Assembly (NCBI RefSeq): GCF_020618775.1
Contig: NZ_JAESVB010000006.1
Coordinates: forward strand, 124,001-188,000
DNA from: Acidisoma silvae
Lineage (GTDB): Bacteria; Pseudomonadota; Alphaproteobacteria; Acetobacterales; Acetobacteraceae
Length of the DNA stretch: 64,000 nucleotides
Reading direction: 5' to 3'
Numbering within the stretch: the first letter of the stretch is position 1; every line of letters starts with the position of its first letter. Under the pieces are notes generated by a model, which was not told the origin of the DNA, did not search any database, and saw nothing but the letters and a program-made list of their open reading frames with translations. The position numbers and the translations under genes are program-made. Shown here in pieces: positions 26,133 to 34,964 of this stretch.

Positions 26133-27460
26133 AGTTCTGCGCCCAGGACGATGGGCGACCCATCGCGGAAGCGCGTCAGACGGAAATCCGTGGGATCCAC
26201 GAAGGGCGTATCCCCCATCGCGATATCGGCAGCCAGTTTGCCCGCGCCGGGACCGATGCCGAAACCATGGCCGGAAAAGCCGGTCGCGACGACCAGTCCG
26301 GGCAGTTCATCCGCCGCGCCGATATAGGGAACGATATCGGGCGTCACATCGATATAGCCGCCCCATTCCTGCACCACCGGCACATCGCGGAAAGCGGGAT
26401 AGAGCTTGCGCATCGCTTCCATCGCAATGCCGTTCAGGCGCTTGTTGGGGGCCGGGTCCAGCACGCGCACCTGCTCAAAGGGGCTTTCGCGGTCCAGCGA
26501 CCACGTGCGTGGTGTTGTAAACTCAAACCGGGATAGCGCGTTGAAGCGCGGACGGATGCCGCCTATCCCCTCGCGCTTGATATTGGGCCAGAATTCTTTC
26601 AGGTAGCGGAAGGAATCCGGCACGATGGGCGTCACATGGCCGGTGCCATGGGCGATGGTATAGCCACCGTCGGCGCGCTTGCGATAGCCGATCTCCCCCA
26701 TCCAGGTGCAAGGCCCGGGTCCGTTATCGACCGGCCCCGTCCGCAGGACCGAGGACAGAACCTTCAATTGCGGCAGCCGGATGCCAAGGCTGGCGCAGAA
26801 CAGACCGGACCAGGCGCCGCCGGCCAGAATGACGGCGTCGCAGGCGATGCGACCGCGCTCCGTCACCACGGCGCTGACGCGCCCGCCCGTCCGTTCCAAG
26901 CCGCGCACGGCGCAATGGCCGTGAATGGTGGCGCCCTTCTCCTGCGCGGCGCGGGCAATGGCCGGGGCCGCCTTCTGGGGCTCGGCGCGGCCGTCGCTCG
27001 GCACATGCAAACCGCTGCGGAATTTCTGCGACGCACCCGGCATCAGCGCATCCATCTCGGCCCCCCGCACCAGACGCGCGCCGATCTGGAAGGGGGCGGC
27101 CATGTCCATCCAATCGGAGAAGCCGCGCTCGTCGCCCTCGTCCTCAGCGACATAGAGGACTCCGCATTCGCGGAAGCCGGTCTCGGCGCCGATCTGCCGG
27201 TCCAGCCCGCGCCACAGACGCAGGCTTTCCACGATCAGCGGCATTTCGCGCGGGTCGCGCCCCGCCTGGCGCACCCAGCCCCAGTTGCGGCTGGATTGCT
27301 CGCCCGCGATATGGCCCTTTTCGCAGAGGGCGACGGAGACGCCGCGACTGGCGAGGGTATAGGCGGCGGAAGTCCCGATGATGCCGCCGCCGATGACGAC
27401 GACGCTGGCCCGGCCGGGGAGAACCTCATCATAGGTTATCGAATCAACATAAGGACCCAT
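26129..27460 (-). CDS. FAD-dependent oxidoreductase of the DAO family
   Basis: Glycine/D-amino-acid oxidase-like flavoenzyme that oxidises a secondary or alpha amine. The N-terminal FAD motif is [19 protein letters not shown] (residues ~20-38) with the ribose-binding Glu in [23 protein letters not shown] follows, and a late [19 protein letters not shown] motif is typical of sarcosine/DadA-like enzymes. ATG 27460 has AAGGG 5-6 bases upstream; GTG 27463 is directly in front. It is cotranscribed with an amino-acid importer, so the substrate is probably imported by it. Confidence 0.9.
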   Translation of the reverse strand: MGPYVDSITYDEVLPGRASVVVIGGGIIGTSAAYTLASRGVSVALCEKGHIAGEQSSRNWGWVRQAGRDPREMPLIVESLRLWRGLDRQIGAETGFRECGVLYVAEDEGDERGFSDWMDMAAPFQIGARLVRGAEMDALMPGASQKFRSGLHVPSDGRAEPQKAAPAIARAAQEKGATIHGHCAVRGLERTGGRVSAVVTERGRIACDAVILAGGAWSGLFCASLGIRLPQLKVLSSVLRTGPVDNGPGPCTWMGEIGYRKRADGGYTIAHGTGHVTPIVPDSFRYLKEFWPNIKREGIGGIRPRFNALSRFEFTTPRTWSLDRESPFEQVRVLDPAPNKRLNGIAMEAMRKLYPAFRDVPVVQEWGGYIDVTPDIVPYIGAADELPGLVVATGFSGHGFGIGPGAGKLAADIAMGDTPFVDPTDFRLTRFRDGSPIVLGAEL

Positions 27461-27518
27461 CACTCACCCTTCATCACCCGCTAGGCAGACGCATCAAAGA
27501 CCGGAACGCGGCCGCCCG

Positions 27519-28442
27519 CTACGGGGCAGAGACCGCATCCGCCCGCAGGCGCCGCGACAGGTCATGGATATGACGCACACCGATGCCGCAGCAACCGCCA
27601 ATGATGGAGGCGCCGGCAGCCACCCATTCATCCGCCCATTCGCCGTAGCGCGTGCCGTCCAGATCCTGGCGGACGTCCGCCAGTGTCTCGTTCGCTTTCT
27701 CATCCGCCTGCGGCTCGAAAGCATTGGCATAGACGCCTATGGGCGTCTTGGCGCCATGGGCCGCGAAGACGGCCGCTGCCACCCGCACAGCCGGCGTCAT
27801 CACCTCGGGCTGGCTGCAATTGAACAGCAGCGTGTCGATGCCGGATCCGGCCGCCCAGGCGGCTGCCTCGGAGACCGGCTCCCCCGACCGCAGGCGGGGT
27901 TCCGCGCCGCGCGCCTCGGGCGCATCGTCAAGCGTGAAGGACATCCACACCGGGCGGCCGTCGCCGGAAACGGCGTCCATCACCGCGCGCGCCTCGGCGA
28001 TGCTGGACAGCGTCTCGCCCAGCCACAGATCAACCCTAGGCCGCAGGCCGGTGACCAGCACCGAGAGATAGTCCTGCACGCGCGCCGGATCGAACAATTC
28101 CGGCTGGTAGGAGCCGAAGATCGGCGGCAGGGAGCCGGCGACGCGCACCGTGCGGCCGGGCTGCGCCGCCGTCACGGCATCCGCCGCCTGACGCGCCACC
28201 TGGCCGGCACAGGCCGCCAGCATCGGGCCATCCGCGCGGAAGCGGTCTTCACCGATATGGAAAGGCACCAGCGCGTAGCTATTGGTGGTGATGACATCGG
28301 CGCCGGCAGAGGCGAAATCGCGATGCACCTGCTCGACCAGCGCCGGAGTTTCCATCAATGCCAGGGCTGACCATTCGGGCTGGCGGAAAGGTGCGCCGAT
28401 CCGCTGCAATTCCCGGCTCATGCCGCCGTCTAGGATAATCAT
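27519..28442 (-). CDS. Homocysteine S-methyltransferase family protein
   Basis: Zinc-dependent TIM-barrel methyltransferase of the MmuM/BHMT class. The opening MIILDGGMSREL, the first zinc Cys in LLFNCSQPE and the Cys pair in IIGGCCGIG are all present. MmuM-type enzymes move methyl from S-methylmethionine to homocysteine. Length (307) is normal. ATG 28442 has AAGGA at 28453-28457; an ATG at 28481 lacks one. First gene of the minus-strand cluster, 58 bp before the DAO gene, divergent from the Lrp regulator. Confidence 0.87.
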   Translation of the reverse strand: MIILDGGMSRELQRIGAPFRQPEWSALALMETPALVEQVHRDFASAGADVITTNSYALVPFHIGEDRFRADGPMLAACAGQVARQAADAVTAAQPGRTVRVAGSLPPIFGSYQPELFDPARVQDYLSVLVTGLRPRVDLWLGETLSSIAEARAVMDAVSGDGRPVWMSFTLDDAPEARGAEPRLRSGEPVSEAAAWAAGSGIDTLLFNCSQPEVMTPAVRVAAAVFAAHGAKTPIGVYANAFEPQADEKANETLADVRQDLDGTRYGEWADEWVAAGASIIGGCCGIGVRHIHDLSRRLRADAVSAP

Positions 28443-28601
28443 GCCACTCAATCCTTGAGCGAGACGTTTCCGGGTGAACAACCGGCCCCCCTCATTCTCG
28501 AACCATCAATTTAGAAACCGATTCAGACTCTGGGCCGGATCGGCCTTGAATCATCGGACTCTCGAACGGCCGATGACGCTACAGGCGACATCCGATGCGA
28601 A

Positions 28602-28630
28602 ATCGGCAAAATTTGATCAAATTCGCCGAT
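28602..28630. promoter_or_regulatory. Lrp-type operator candidate between divergent genes
   Basis: A 14-bp perfect palindrome, AATTTGATCAAATT (28610-28623), is nested in a larger imperfect one with arms ATCGGC (28602-28607) and GCCGAT (28625-28630). It lies between the methyltransferase/DAO/ABC operon and the Lrp gene, where an Lrp/AsnC dimer would control both. Additional ATCGGC-like half sites occur at 28530-28700. Confidence 0.6.
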
Positions 28631-28808
28631 AAAGGGCGATACGCGACAGCTCGGCGCCAAAATTAACCAAAAAAGCACGATTTTTTATCGGCCAATGCAT
28701 CACAGATACTGCCCGCAAGCGTGTGATTGTGCTACAGACGTGGTTCATGCTTCGTCGAGACGCGGGTGCGGCCGTCTCTCACGGAAACGCCGCGACGTCG
28801 GAGACGAG

Positions 28809-29285
28809 ATGAGCGAGCCGCTGGATTCTTTCGACTGCAAAATCCTGAATATTCTGCAGGAAGACTGCCAGTTAAAGGCCGAGCAGATTGCCGAACAGGT
28901 CAGCCTATCGACCTCCGCCGTGCAAAGGCGGATCAAACGCCTGCGGCAGGATAAAATCATTACGGCCGAAATCGCAGTGGTGGACCGCAAGGCCGCCGGC
29001 AAGCTGATGACCTTCGTGGTCGGTCTGGAGATCGAGCGGGAAAATTATACCGCCCTCGCGCGGTTTCGGGTCTGGGCCGAAAAGCAGACGGAAATCCAGC
29101 AGGCCTATTACGTGACCGGTTCGGTCGATGTCATCCTCATCATCGTCGCCGAGGATGTCGAGGCTTTCGACGCCGTTTCGGCCCGCATCATGGCCCATAA
29201 CCCGCAGGTGCGGCGGATGAACACCAATGTGGTGCTGAACATCCTCAAGCTGGGCCTGACCGTGCCGGTGGAAGCCACGCGGTGA
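28809..29285 (+). CDS. Lrp/AsnC family transcriptional regulator
   Basis: 158-residue feast/famine regulator. The N-terminal winged helix is DCKILNILQEDCQLKAEQIA followed by VSLSTSAVQRRIKRLRQDKII. The C-terminal RAM ligand domain includes YYVTGSVDVILIIVAED. The ATG at 28809 (MSEPLDSFDCK) follows GGAGACGAG; the frame runs further upstream but without family sequence. Its divergent position next to the transporter/DAO cluster and the palindrome between them make it the likely local regulator, probably responding to an amino acid. Confidence 0.92.
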   Translation: MSEPLDSFDCKILNILQEDCQLKAEQIAEQVSLSTSAVQRRIKRLRQDKIITAEIAVVDRKAAGKLMTFVVGLEIERENYTALARFRVWAEKQTEIQQAYYVTGSVDVILIIVAEDVEAFDAVSARIMAHNPQVRRMNTNVVLNILKLGLTVPVEATR

Positions 29286-29297
29286 AGCCGTCACAAA

Positions 29298-29321
29298 AAA
29301 GGGCGCCCTGCGGCGCCCTTT
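29298..29321 (+). terminator. Rho-independent terminator of the Lrp gene
   Basis: AAAGGGCGCC-CTGC-GGCGCCCTTT, a 10-bp stem with a 4-base loop, 13 bp after the lrp stop. The symmetric A and T tails let it also serve the convergent micropeptide gene. Confidence 0.88.
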
Positions 29322-29342
29322 CCTGCGATCCCTTAGACGGGA

Positions 29343-29522
29343 TCAATCGTAGCGATAATAGCCATGCGGATGAGCATGATCGTGGTAGTAGTGACGATGA
29401 TGGTAATGATGATGGTTGTAGTAGTAATCGGCATGGGCTGCCGAAACGCTGACCGCCGCCGCGCCGGAAAGACCAAGAACCATAAGCACCGGTCGCAAAT
29501 TTCGCACGATGAATTTCATCAT
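29343..29522 (-). CDS. Exported His/Tyr-rich micropeptide
   Basis: A 59-residue protein. Residues 1-31 form a clear signal peptide (basic MMKFIVRNLR, hydrophobic VLMVLGLSGAAAV, cleavage site AHA). The predicted mature peptide of 28 residues has 10 His and 9 Tyr (begins DYYYNHHHYHHRHYYHDHAH), with no Cys. Such composition suggests periplasmic metal binding (Zn, Ni or Cu), but this is inference. AGGAG at 29526-29530 lies 6 bases from ATG 29522. A second ATG follows immediately. The gene ends 21 bp from the convergent lrp terminator. Confidence 0.8.
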   Translation of the reverse strand: MMKFIVRNLRPVLMVLGLSGAAAVSVSAAHADYYYNHHHYHHRHYYHDHAHPHGYYRYD

Positions 29523-29689
29523 CTATCTCCTGCTCAGTTCTGAGAACCACGTTGAAATTTGTGTTCGTCAGTTGGAACGATAGGTGAGACCGGTTCGGCA
29601 TTCCTTCAAGCCTGACATCTTTGCGAGCAACACTGCGTCACGCAATGCCTCGCTCTCGCCACAACAGCACGGCGATACCAAGGCCGAGC

Positions 29690-30886
29690 CTAGATGCGCG
29701 CAGTCTCACGCTCTGAGACAACCGCTGGAGCCGTGTCCGACGTCAGAATGATGACGCGGTCGCGGCCGCCACGCTTGGCCTCGTACAGCGCATCATCGGC
29801 AGCAGCCAGAAGTCGCGCGGGATCGAAGCCGGCCGAAGGCTCAGCCATGGCGACGCCCATGCTGATGGTGACGATGCCGCTCCCCTGCCCCTCATGCGGC
29901 AAACGCAGATCCCTGACCGATTGACGCAGGCTTTCGGCTAAAGCGGCAATCTCGTCCCGGCTCGGCAAGGATACCAAAGCCACGAACTCTTCCCCGCCAT
30001 AGCGGAACACGCTGCCGTCCACGCCGGACAGCCCGGCCTTGAGCCCCTGGGCAATCCGGCGCAGGCAGCGATCGCCATGCAGATGGCCGTAGCGGTCATT
30101 ATAGGATTTGAAGTGGTCGGCATCCATCATGATGATGCCCAGCGCCAGGCGGTGGCGCGCGGCCCCGGCGGTCGCCATCGGCAGGCGCTCTTCAAAAGCA
30201 CGCCGATTTTCGATCCCCGTCACCACATCCGTCAGCGCGGCCTGACGATAGAGGCGGAGCGTCTTGTCCCGCGCCAGACCGATGAGCCCGATGGCCAGCA
30301 GCAGGGTGACGACGAGGGAGACAAGATCGGTCAGCACCAGGCCGCGCAAGGTCAGCAGATGCGCTTGAGCGGCCGGCGGCGACACAAGATTGACCATGGC
30401 CCAGACCAGATAGACGCCTGCCTGAAGTCCCAGCAGGCCGATCATATAGAGCCGCAATGCCGGTGTTGTGCGCGCGAAGGCCAAGACCTCCCGCGCGGCC
30501 AGCAGAAAGAACAGCGCCAGCACGAGATTGGCCAGAACGATGCGCGGGCCGATTGCGCCAAAAAGCGGCCATGCGGGCAAGCCGCACCATAGCAGCGGCG
30601 GCAAGGCCAGCGCCCAAGGCCAGACCCGCACTTCGCGCAGCCGTCGGCAGGCGAACCACAGGCAACAGCTCGCGGCTTCGATCAGGCCGTTCGACAGGAT
30701 GAGCGATGCCGGCGCCGGCACCGAGAAGCGGAGAATGATGCCGATGCCCGCACCGAGCGTTCCGCCGAACATCCAGAGCAGTGCGGTTTCCCGGCGCGCA
30801 TCCAGCCAGGCGACGGCATAGCTGACGCCGACCAGCAGGATGATAAGGAGATGGATGACGAGGATCGTGACCGGATCAAGCACCAT
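29690..30886 (-). CDS. Membrane-bound diguanylate cyclase (GGDEF)
   Basis: Makes cyclic di-GMP from two GTP. Residues ~1-210 hold about six membrane helices without a recognisable extracellular sensor domain. The GGDEF domain (~225-385) has the TGIENRRAFEE variant of the usual TGLxNR motif, a metal-binding MMDADHFKSYND segment and the active-site FRYGGEEFVAL. An RxxD inhibitory site is not evident before GGEEF. The catalytic site looks active. It is monocistronic, facing away from the porin, which starts 1.3 kb away on the same strand. Confidence 0.9.
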   Translation of the reverse strand: MVLDPVTILVIHLLIILLVGVSYAVAWLDARRETALLWMFGGTLGAGIGIILRFSVPAPASLILSNGLIEAASCCLWFACRRLREVRVWPWALALPPLLWCGLPAWPLFGAIGPRIVLANLVLALFFLLAAREVLAFARTTPALRLYMIGLLGLQAGVYLVWAMVNLVSPPAAQAHLLTLRGLVLTDLVSLVVTLLLAIGLIGLARDKTLRLYRQAALTDVVTGIENRRAFEERLPMATAGAARHRLALGIIMMDADHFKSYNDRYGHLHGDRCLRRIAQGLKAGLSGVDGSVFRYGGEEFVALVSLPSRDEIAALAESLRQSVRDLRLPHEGQGSGIVTISMGVAMAEPSAGFDPARLLAAADDALYEAKRGGRDRVIILTSDTAPAVVSERETARI

Positions 30887-30972
30887 CGGTAAGGCGTTAT
30901 CCCTGCCCTGCGAAGACGCTGTATGATGCCCGGCCGCCAGTCACTGTCGTGCGGGATCGAGCCCGCACGCCG

Positions 30973-32250
30973 TTACCACTGAATTTGCGTGCCCAAACCG
31001 AAGAGCTGAGACTGGACATTGTTATGCGCGTCACCGGCGTCGCCGGTTGCGAAATCATAGCCGCCCTGCTGGCGCGTGCCAAAGAGATAATCGGCGAAGA
31101 GATTCACGCCCGGCACCAGGGTATAGGTGATGCCGGCGGCAACGCCGTTATTCTGCTGCTGCCCGGTCGTCAGACCGGAACTGGTGATGGTCGCGCCCGA
31201 GCCCGCATCCGTGCCGCCCGGCAGATCGCCGGTCTGGGTGAAGCGATAGAAGCTGGCGCCCAGCACGATCGGACCGAGCGCGTATTGCGCGCCAGCCATC
31301 CAACCGATGGCCTTGGTGCCGCCGTCGGGTTCCAGCTGGAAGGTGAAGCCGTCGGCCATATTGAAGGCGCCGGTCACGGCATTGCCGCCGACGGTGAGGC
31401 CGCCATAGGTCAGCGTTGCGCCACCGGTGAAGATGCTCATGTCCTTGTAGCCGGTGACGCCTTGCGGGTCGCCGGTATTCGCCACCTGCCCGGCCGTCGT
31501 GTAGTCCAGCCCGACCTGCAATCCGACCGGCCCGAAGGCCTGGGTATATTGGCCGCCGATATCGAGCATATTGCGCGGCATGCCGCCCGAAATCGGCGTC
31601 GCCGAGGTGGTGACGGCCGGGGCATAGTTCGACGCCGTCTGGTTCGGCGTGAATCCGGCCGAGAACTGGAATCCTGCCAGCGCGGGCGACAGATAGACGA
31701 TCTTGTCGGAGGCCTGATCATAGGCCGCGCCGCTGTCCGGGAAGGGATAGACCGGATTGGCGCCGACCGGGATCATGCCCTCGATATCGCCATTCCAGCC
31801 ACCGTCATTGAAGCCTTCGAAGAAGCCGGTCTCGGTCAGGACGGAGGGACCGTTCTGCTGACCGAAGCTGATCTGGCCCAGTTGCGGCAGGCCGAGATAG
31901 CCATAGGCCTGGAAGACATACAGCGTCTCACCGCCGGCGGAGGCGCTGCTATTGGTGCGGATTTCAGCCGAACTGCCGTAGTGCAGCCCATTGGCCGCAA
32001 CGCCCTGGAAATTGGGATAGAGACGCAGATAGCCGAGGAAGCTGCTGGTCGAGGTCTTGGTGCCGCCGATATTGTCGAGCGAGGATCCTTCAACGCCAGC
32101 GTACCAGTTCACGCGGCCATTGAGATGGACCGCAGACTGGCCGGGCGCGAGGTTGGTGTCGGGCGTCGCCTGCGCCATGGCCGGAAGCGCATAGCCCAGC
32201 CCGGACAGCATGATGACGGTAGCGGCGCTACCAAGCCAAAAGCCACGCAT
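30973..32250 (-). CDS. Outer-membrane porin
   Basis: General or specific 16-strand-type porin of 425 residues. A signal peptide (WLGSAATVIMLSGLGYALPA, cut near MAQA) is followed by amphipathic strands with porin-like patterns (FLGYLRLYPNFQGVAANGLH; YVFQAYGYLGLPQLGQISFG). The C-terminus is LFGLGTQIQW, ending in an aromatic residue recognised by the Bam machinery, here Trp rather than the usual Phe. GGAGAGG precedes the ATG. A TTAACCGGGTTAA palindrome lies 77 bp upstream. Confidence 0.88.
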   Translation of the reverse strand: MRGFWLGSAATVIMLSGLGYALPAMAQATPDTNLAPGQSAVHLNGRVNWYAGVEGSSLDNIGGTKTSTSSFLGYLRLYPNFQGVAANGLHYGSSAEIRTNSSASAGGETLYVFQAYGYLGLPQLGQISFGQQNGPSVLTETGFFEGFNDGGWNGDIEGMIPVGANPVYPFPDSGAAYDQASDKIVYLSPALAGFQFSAGFTPNQTASNYAPAVTTSATPISGGMPRNMLDIGGQYTQAFGPVGLQVGLDYTTAGQVANTGDPQGVTGYKDMSIFTGGATLTYGGLTVGGNAVTGAFNMADGFTFQLEPDGGTKAIGWMAGAQYALGPIVLGASFYRFTQTGDLPGGTDAGSGATITSSGLTTGQQQNNGVAAGITYTLVPGVNLFADYLFGTRQQGGYDFATGDAGDAHNNVQSQLFGLGTQIQW

Positions 32251-32326
32251 AACCTCTCCTTTTCCGCCACCGACAGTGTCTTACGTCCCGGCAGAACGAG
32301 TCGCGCCATGACAATTCAGGGTAGGC

Positions 32327-32339
32327 TTAACCGGGTTAA
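32327..32339. promoter_or_regulatory. Palindrome upstream of the porin
   Basis: TTAACC-G-GGTTAA, a perfect 6-bp inverted repeat 77 bp before the porin start, in the position of an operator. No regulator assigned. Confidence 0.35.
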
Positions 32340-32425
32340 ATCCCAGTGCATGGGGGAGCACAATGGGAACCTCTGCTCAGGACACCGGCTTGGAACGCAG
32401 AGCTCATACAGGGTGCCAAGGCAGC

Positions 32426-33100
32426 CTAAAGCAGCCCGGCCGCGATATTGACGGTCAGCGCCAAAATCACCGTATTGAAGGTGAAGCCGACGAAACCGTG
32501 CAGGGTCGCCAGCCGCCGGATTTTGCGGGCAGTGATGTCGACGTCGGAGACCTGGAAGGTCATGCCGAGCACCATCGCGAAATACAGAAAGTCGAAATAG
32601 TCCGGCTCCGGCTCATGCGGAAAATCCAGCCCGCCGTCCATCTGCTCGCTGCCGTCCGAATAGGCGTAGAATTCGTGCGCGTAGCGCAGCGCGAAGATGA
32701 GTTGCATGGTCAGCCAGGACAGCACCAGGGTCAGGATGACCAGAGCCAGATGGAAGGCCTTGGTCTCCCCCTTCAGGCTGCTGATATTCTTGAATTCGAT
32801 CACCACGACCAGGACGCTGGCGACGATCGCGGCGAGCGAGATGGCGAAAACCGTCCATTCTCCCGCCTCCTGTGCCTTGGCGCGCGCCGGCATGTCGACC
32901 GGCGCTGTGCGGACCATGGTGACACCCCACCCGATCAGCAGGACCAGGGCGCCGACGTCCCAGCTCAGCACCACATGCCCCAGGCCGCCGGCCTCGGCCT
33001 TCAAGGCGGCACGCGGCAGCAGAAGGGCGGCCAGCAGGCCCGCCAGCACGGCCGCGCCCAGCTGAAGGCGGCTGGTCAGAAAAGGAGGCAGTCGCTGCAT
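32426..33100 (-). CDS. DUF1345 membrane protein
   Basis: A 224-residue protein with five to six hydrophobic segments. Family features include LRYAHEFYAY and the FPHEPEPDYFDFLYFAMVLG segment (residues ~160-180), with DVDITARKIRRLATLHG near the end, both typical of DUF1345. Function unknown. ATG 33100 is chosen: the frame extends to 33175 but with a polar leader. It is divergent from the AGE epimerase, 126 bp apart. Confidence 0.85.
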   Translation of the reverse strand: MQRLPPFLTSRLQLGAAVLAGLLAALLLPRAALKAEAGGLGHVVLSWDVGALVLLIGWGVTMVRTAPVDMPARAKAQEAGEWTVFAISLAAIVASVLVVVIEFKNISSLKGETKAFHLALVILTLVLSWLTMQLIFALRYAHEFYAYSDGSEQMDGGLDFPHEPEPDYFDFLYFAMVLGMTFQVSDVDITARKIRRLATLHGFVGFTFNTVILALTVNIAAGLL

Positions 33101-33226
33101 GTCATTCCCGCCGCTTGGCCATAGTTTCTGGTCATAAGTGCCATCGCCCGGCCGCCACACAAGGTGTGCTTGCACGCGACGCCGCAGTCTGCGAGTGCAA
33201 TTGCATAAACGATCCGGGAGAAAACA

Positions 33227-34465
33227 ATGTCGCCGTCACAAGACGCCACAGCCATCGACACCCTAGGCTGGACCCAGCGGCCCACCCATCGGCGCTGGCT
33301 GCAAGCGCAGGCCGATGCGCTTCTGCGGCAATTCCAGTTCGTCTCCACCGATCCGGCCGGCGGGTTCTTCGACCTCGATATCGCCGGGCAGCCGCGACGG
33401 GAGACCCAAATTCGGGAACTGGTGACGACGACGCGCGTCACCCACTGTTTCGCGGTCGCGCATATGCAGGGCTGGCCGGGTGCCGCTGCCCTGGTGCGGC
33501 ATGGCCTTGCCGCTTTGTGGGATCTGCACCGCGACACCACCCATGGCGGCTATCGCTGGCAGGCCGGTCCGGGCGCGGATCAGAGCAAGCAGGCCTATGG
33601 CCATGCCTTCGTCCTGCTGGCGGCGAGCACTGCGAAAATGGCAGGTTTTGCCGAAGCCGAGCCGATCCTGGCCGACGTCACCCGTGTGCTGAACGAGCGC
33701 TTTTGGGAAAGCGCGCATGGCGCCACGGCGGAGGAATTCGCGGTCGACTGGTCGCCGATCAGCACCTATCGCGGCCAAAACGCCAATATGCATCTAACGG
33801 AAGCGCTGATGGCCGCCTTCGAGGCGACCGGCGAACGCGACTATCTGACCAAGGCCGAGAGCATTGCCGACCTCGTCATCAACCGGCTGGCGCGCGCCCA
33901 TGCCTGGCATGTGATCGAGCATTTCAACAGTGCCTGGCGGCCTGATTTCAACTATCGCGGGTCGGACATGTTCCGGCCCCAGGGCACGACACCGGGCCAT
34001 GCCCTGGAATGGTCACGGCTGATCGCGCAGCTGCATATCCTGGGCGGCGGTCATAAAAGCTGGATGCCGGAGGCGGCGGCCGGCCTGTTCCGGCAGGCGG
34101 TGACGGACGGCTGGGACAAGGAAACCGGCGGTTTCTACTACACGCTGGACTATGCGAGCGCGCCGCTGATCAGGGACCGGCTATGGTGGCCCTGCTGCGA
34201 GGGCGTGGCTGCGGCCGCCTTCCTGGGCCAGATCACCGGAGACGCATTCTACGAGGCTTGGTATCGCCAGATCTGGGACTGGTCAGCGCAACGCCTGGCG
34301 GATCCGGTGCATGGCGGCTGGCACCCCGAGCTGGATGACAACCTGACCCCGCGTCCGCGCTTCTTCACCGGCAAGCCCGATATCTATCATCTTCTGCAAA
34401 GCTTTTTGATTCCGCTTTATCCTGCCGAGGGAAGTCTGGGTGAGATGGCCCGCCGCCTGGGCTGA
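33227..34465 (+). CDS. AGE-family sugar isomerase/epimerase (mannose isomerase-like)
   Basis: (alpha/alpha)6-barrel enzyme of the N-acylglucosamine 2-epimerase family. Motifs include THCFAVAHMQG, QAYGHAFVLLA, NANMHLTEALMAAFEATG (with the active-site His) and PGHALEWSRL (second catalytic His region). The lack of an N-acetyl-pocket signature makes an aldose-ketose isomerase such as mannose/fructose isomerase more likely than GlcNAc epimerase. GGGAG at 33216-33220 precedes ATG 33227. 412 residues, normal length. Confidence 0.88.
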   Translation: MSPSQDATAIDTLGWTQRPTHRRWLQAQADALLRQFQFVSTDPAGGFFDLDIAGQPRRETQIRELVTTTRVTHCFAVAHMQGWPGAAALVRHGLAALWDLHRDTTHGGYRWQAGPGADQSKQAYGHAFVLLAASTAKMAGFAEAEPILADVTRVLNERFWESAHGATAEEFAVDWSPISTYRGQNANMHLTEALMAAFEATGERDYLTKAESIADLVINRLARAHAWHVIEHFNSAWRPDFNYRGSDMFRPQGTTPGHALEWSRLIAQLHILGGGHKSWMPEAAAGLFRQAVTDGWDKETGGFYYTLDYASAPLIRDRLWWPCCEGVAAAAFLGQITGDAFYEAWYRQIWDWSAQRLADPVHGGWHPELDDNLTPRPRFFTGKPDIYHLLQSFLIPLYPAEGSLGEMARRLG

Positions 34466-34964
34466 CATCCAGCGGCGCGGACAGGGAGCGATCATCACAC
34501 CCTCTGTCCGCGCCGCGCCGGTCACGCAAACGATGATCACTCAACATTTTTGCCATCGCAACGGCGCGATGGTGATGTGTTTTCTCTCTCCCCGACTTAG
34601 CCGCGAAGAACGCCTGACAGATTGACGGCTTGCTCCTCAGGCGCAATCCAGCAAGCAGAGCCGAATGCCGTTCAACTCATGACTTTCCCGACGGCATCAC
34701 ACATCAGCACAAATAGGGATAGGCCATACGCGCATTTGCACTAAGTTTGACACCAAAGGGCATTGTGCAAAATGATGATCCATGCAGCCGGCGCAGAAAT
34801 ACTTCCCGACGCTAAGGCAATCCGGGCAAGGCTCGCGGAAAGTTGCCATGATCTTTTATTGAAATCGCTTGCATTACAGCCTGCAACGCGACAGTAGAGG
34901 AGCGCCGCGAAACTCAACCGGCCGTCGCTTCCTTACTCTCAGCAGTCATAACGGCCGGACAATA
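34466..34964. other. Intergenic, 500 bp, with an inverted repeat and a 41-codon frame
   Basis: TTTGCAC (34735-34741) and GTGCAAA (34765-34771) form a perfect inverted repeat around a TTGACA at 34747-34752. Immediately after, ATG 34772 opens a 41-codon frame ending at 34897 (MMIHAAGAEILPDAKAIR...). It has no visible ribosome site, so it is not called as a gene. The first half of the region holds nothing recognisable. Confidence 0.4.

Noticed and set aside
27464-28808. Possible SAM or glycine riboswitch for the methyltransferase operon
   Set aside because: I looked for the conserved junctions and a P1 helix in the 28443-28808 leader and saw only the palindromes described; nothing resembling a known aptamer.
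30949-32451. 500-codon plus-strand frame opposite the porin
   Set aside because: The porin has a signal peptide, ribosome site and aromatic C-terminus; the antisense frame has none of these.
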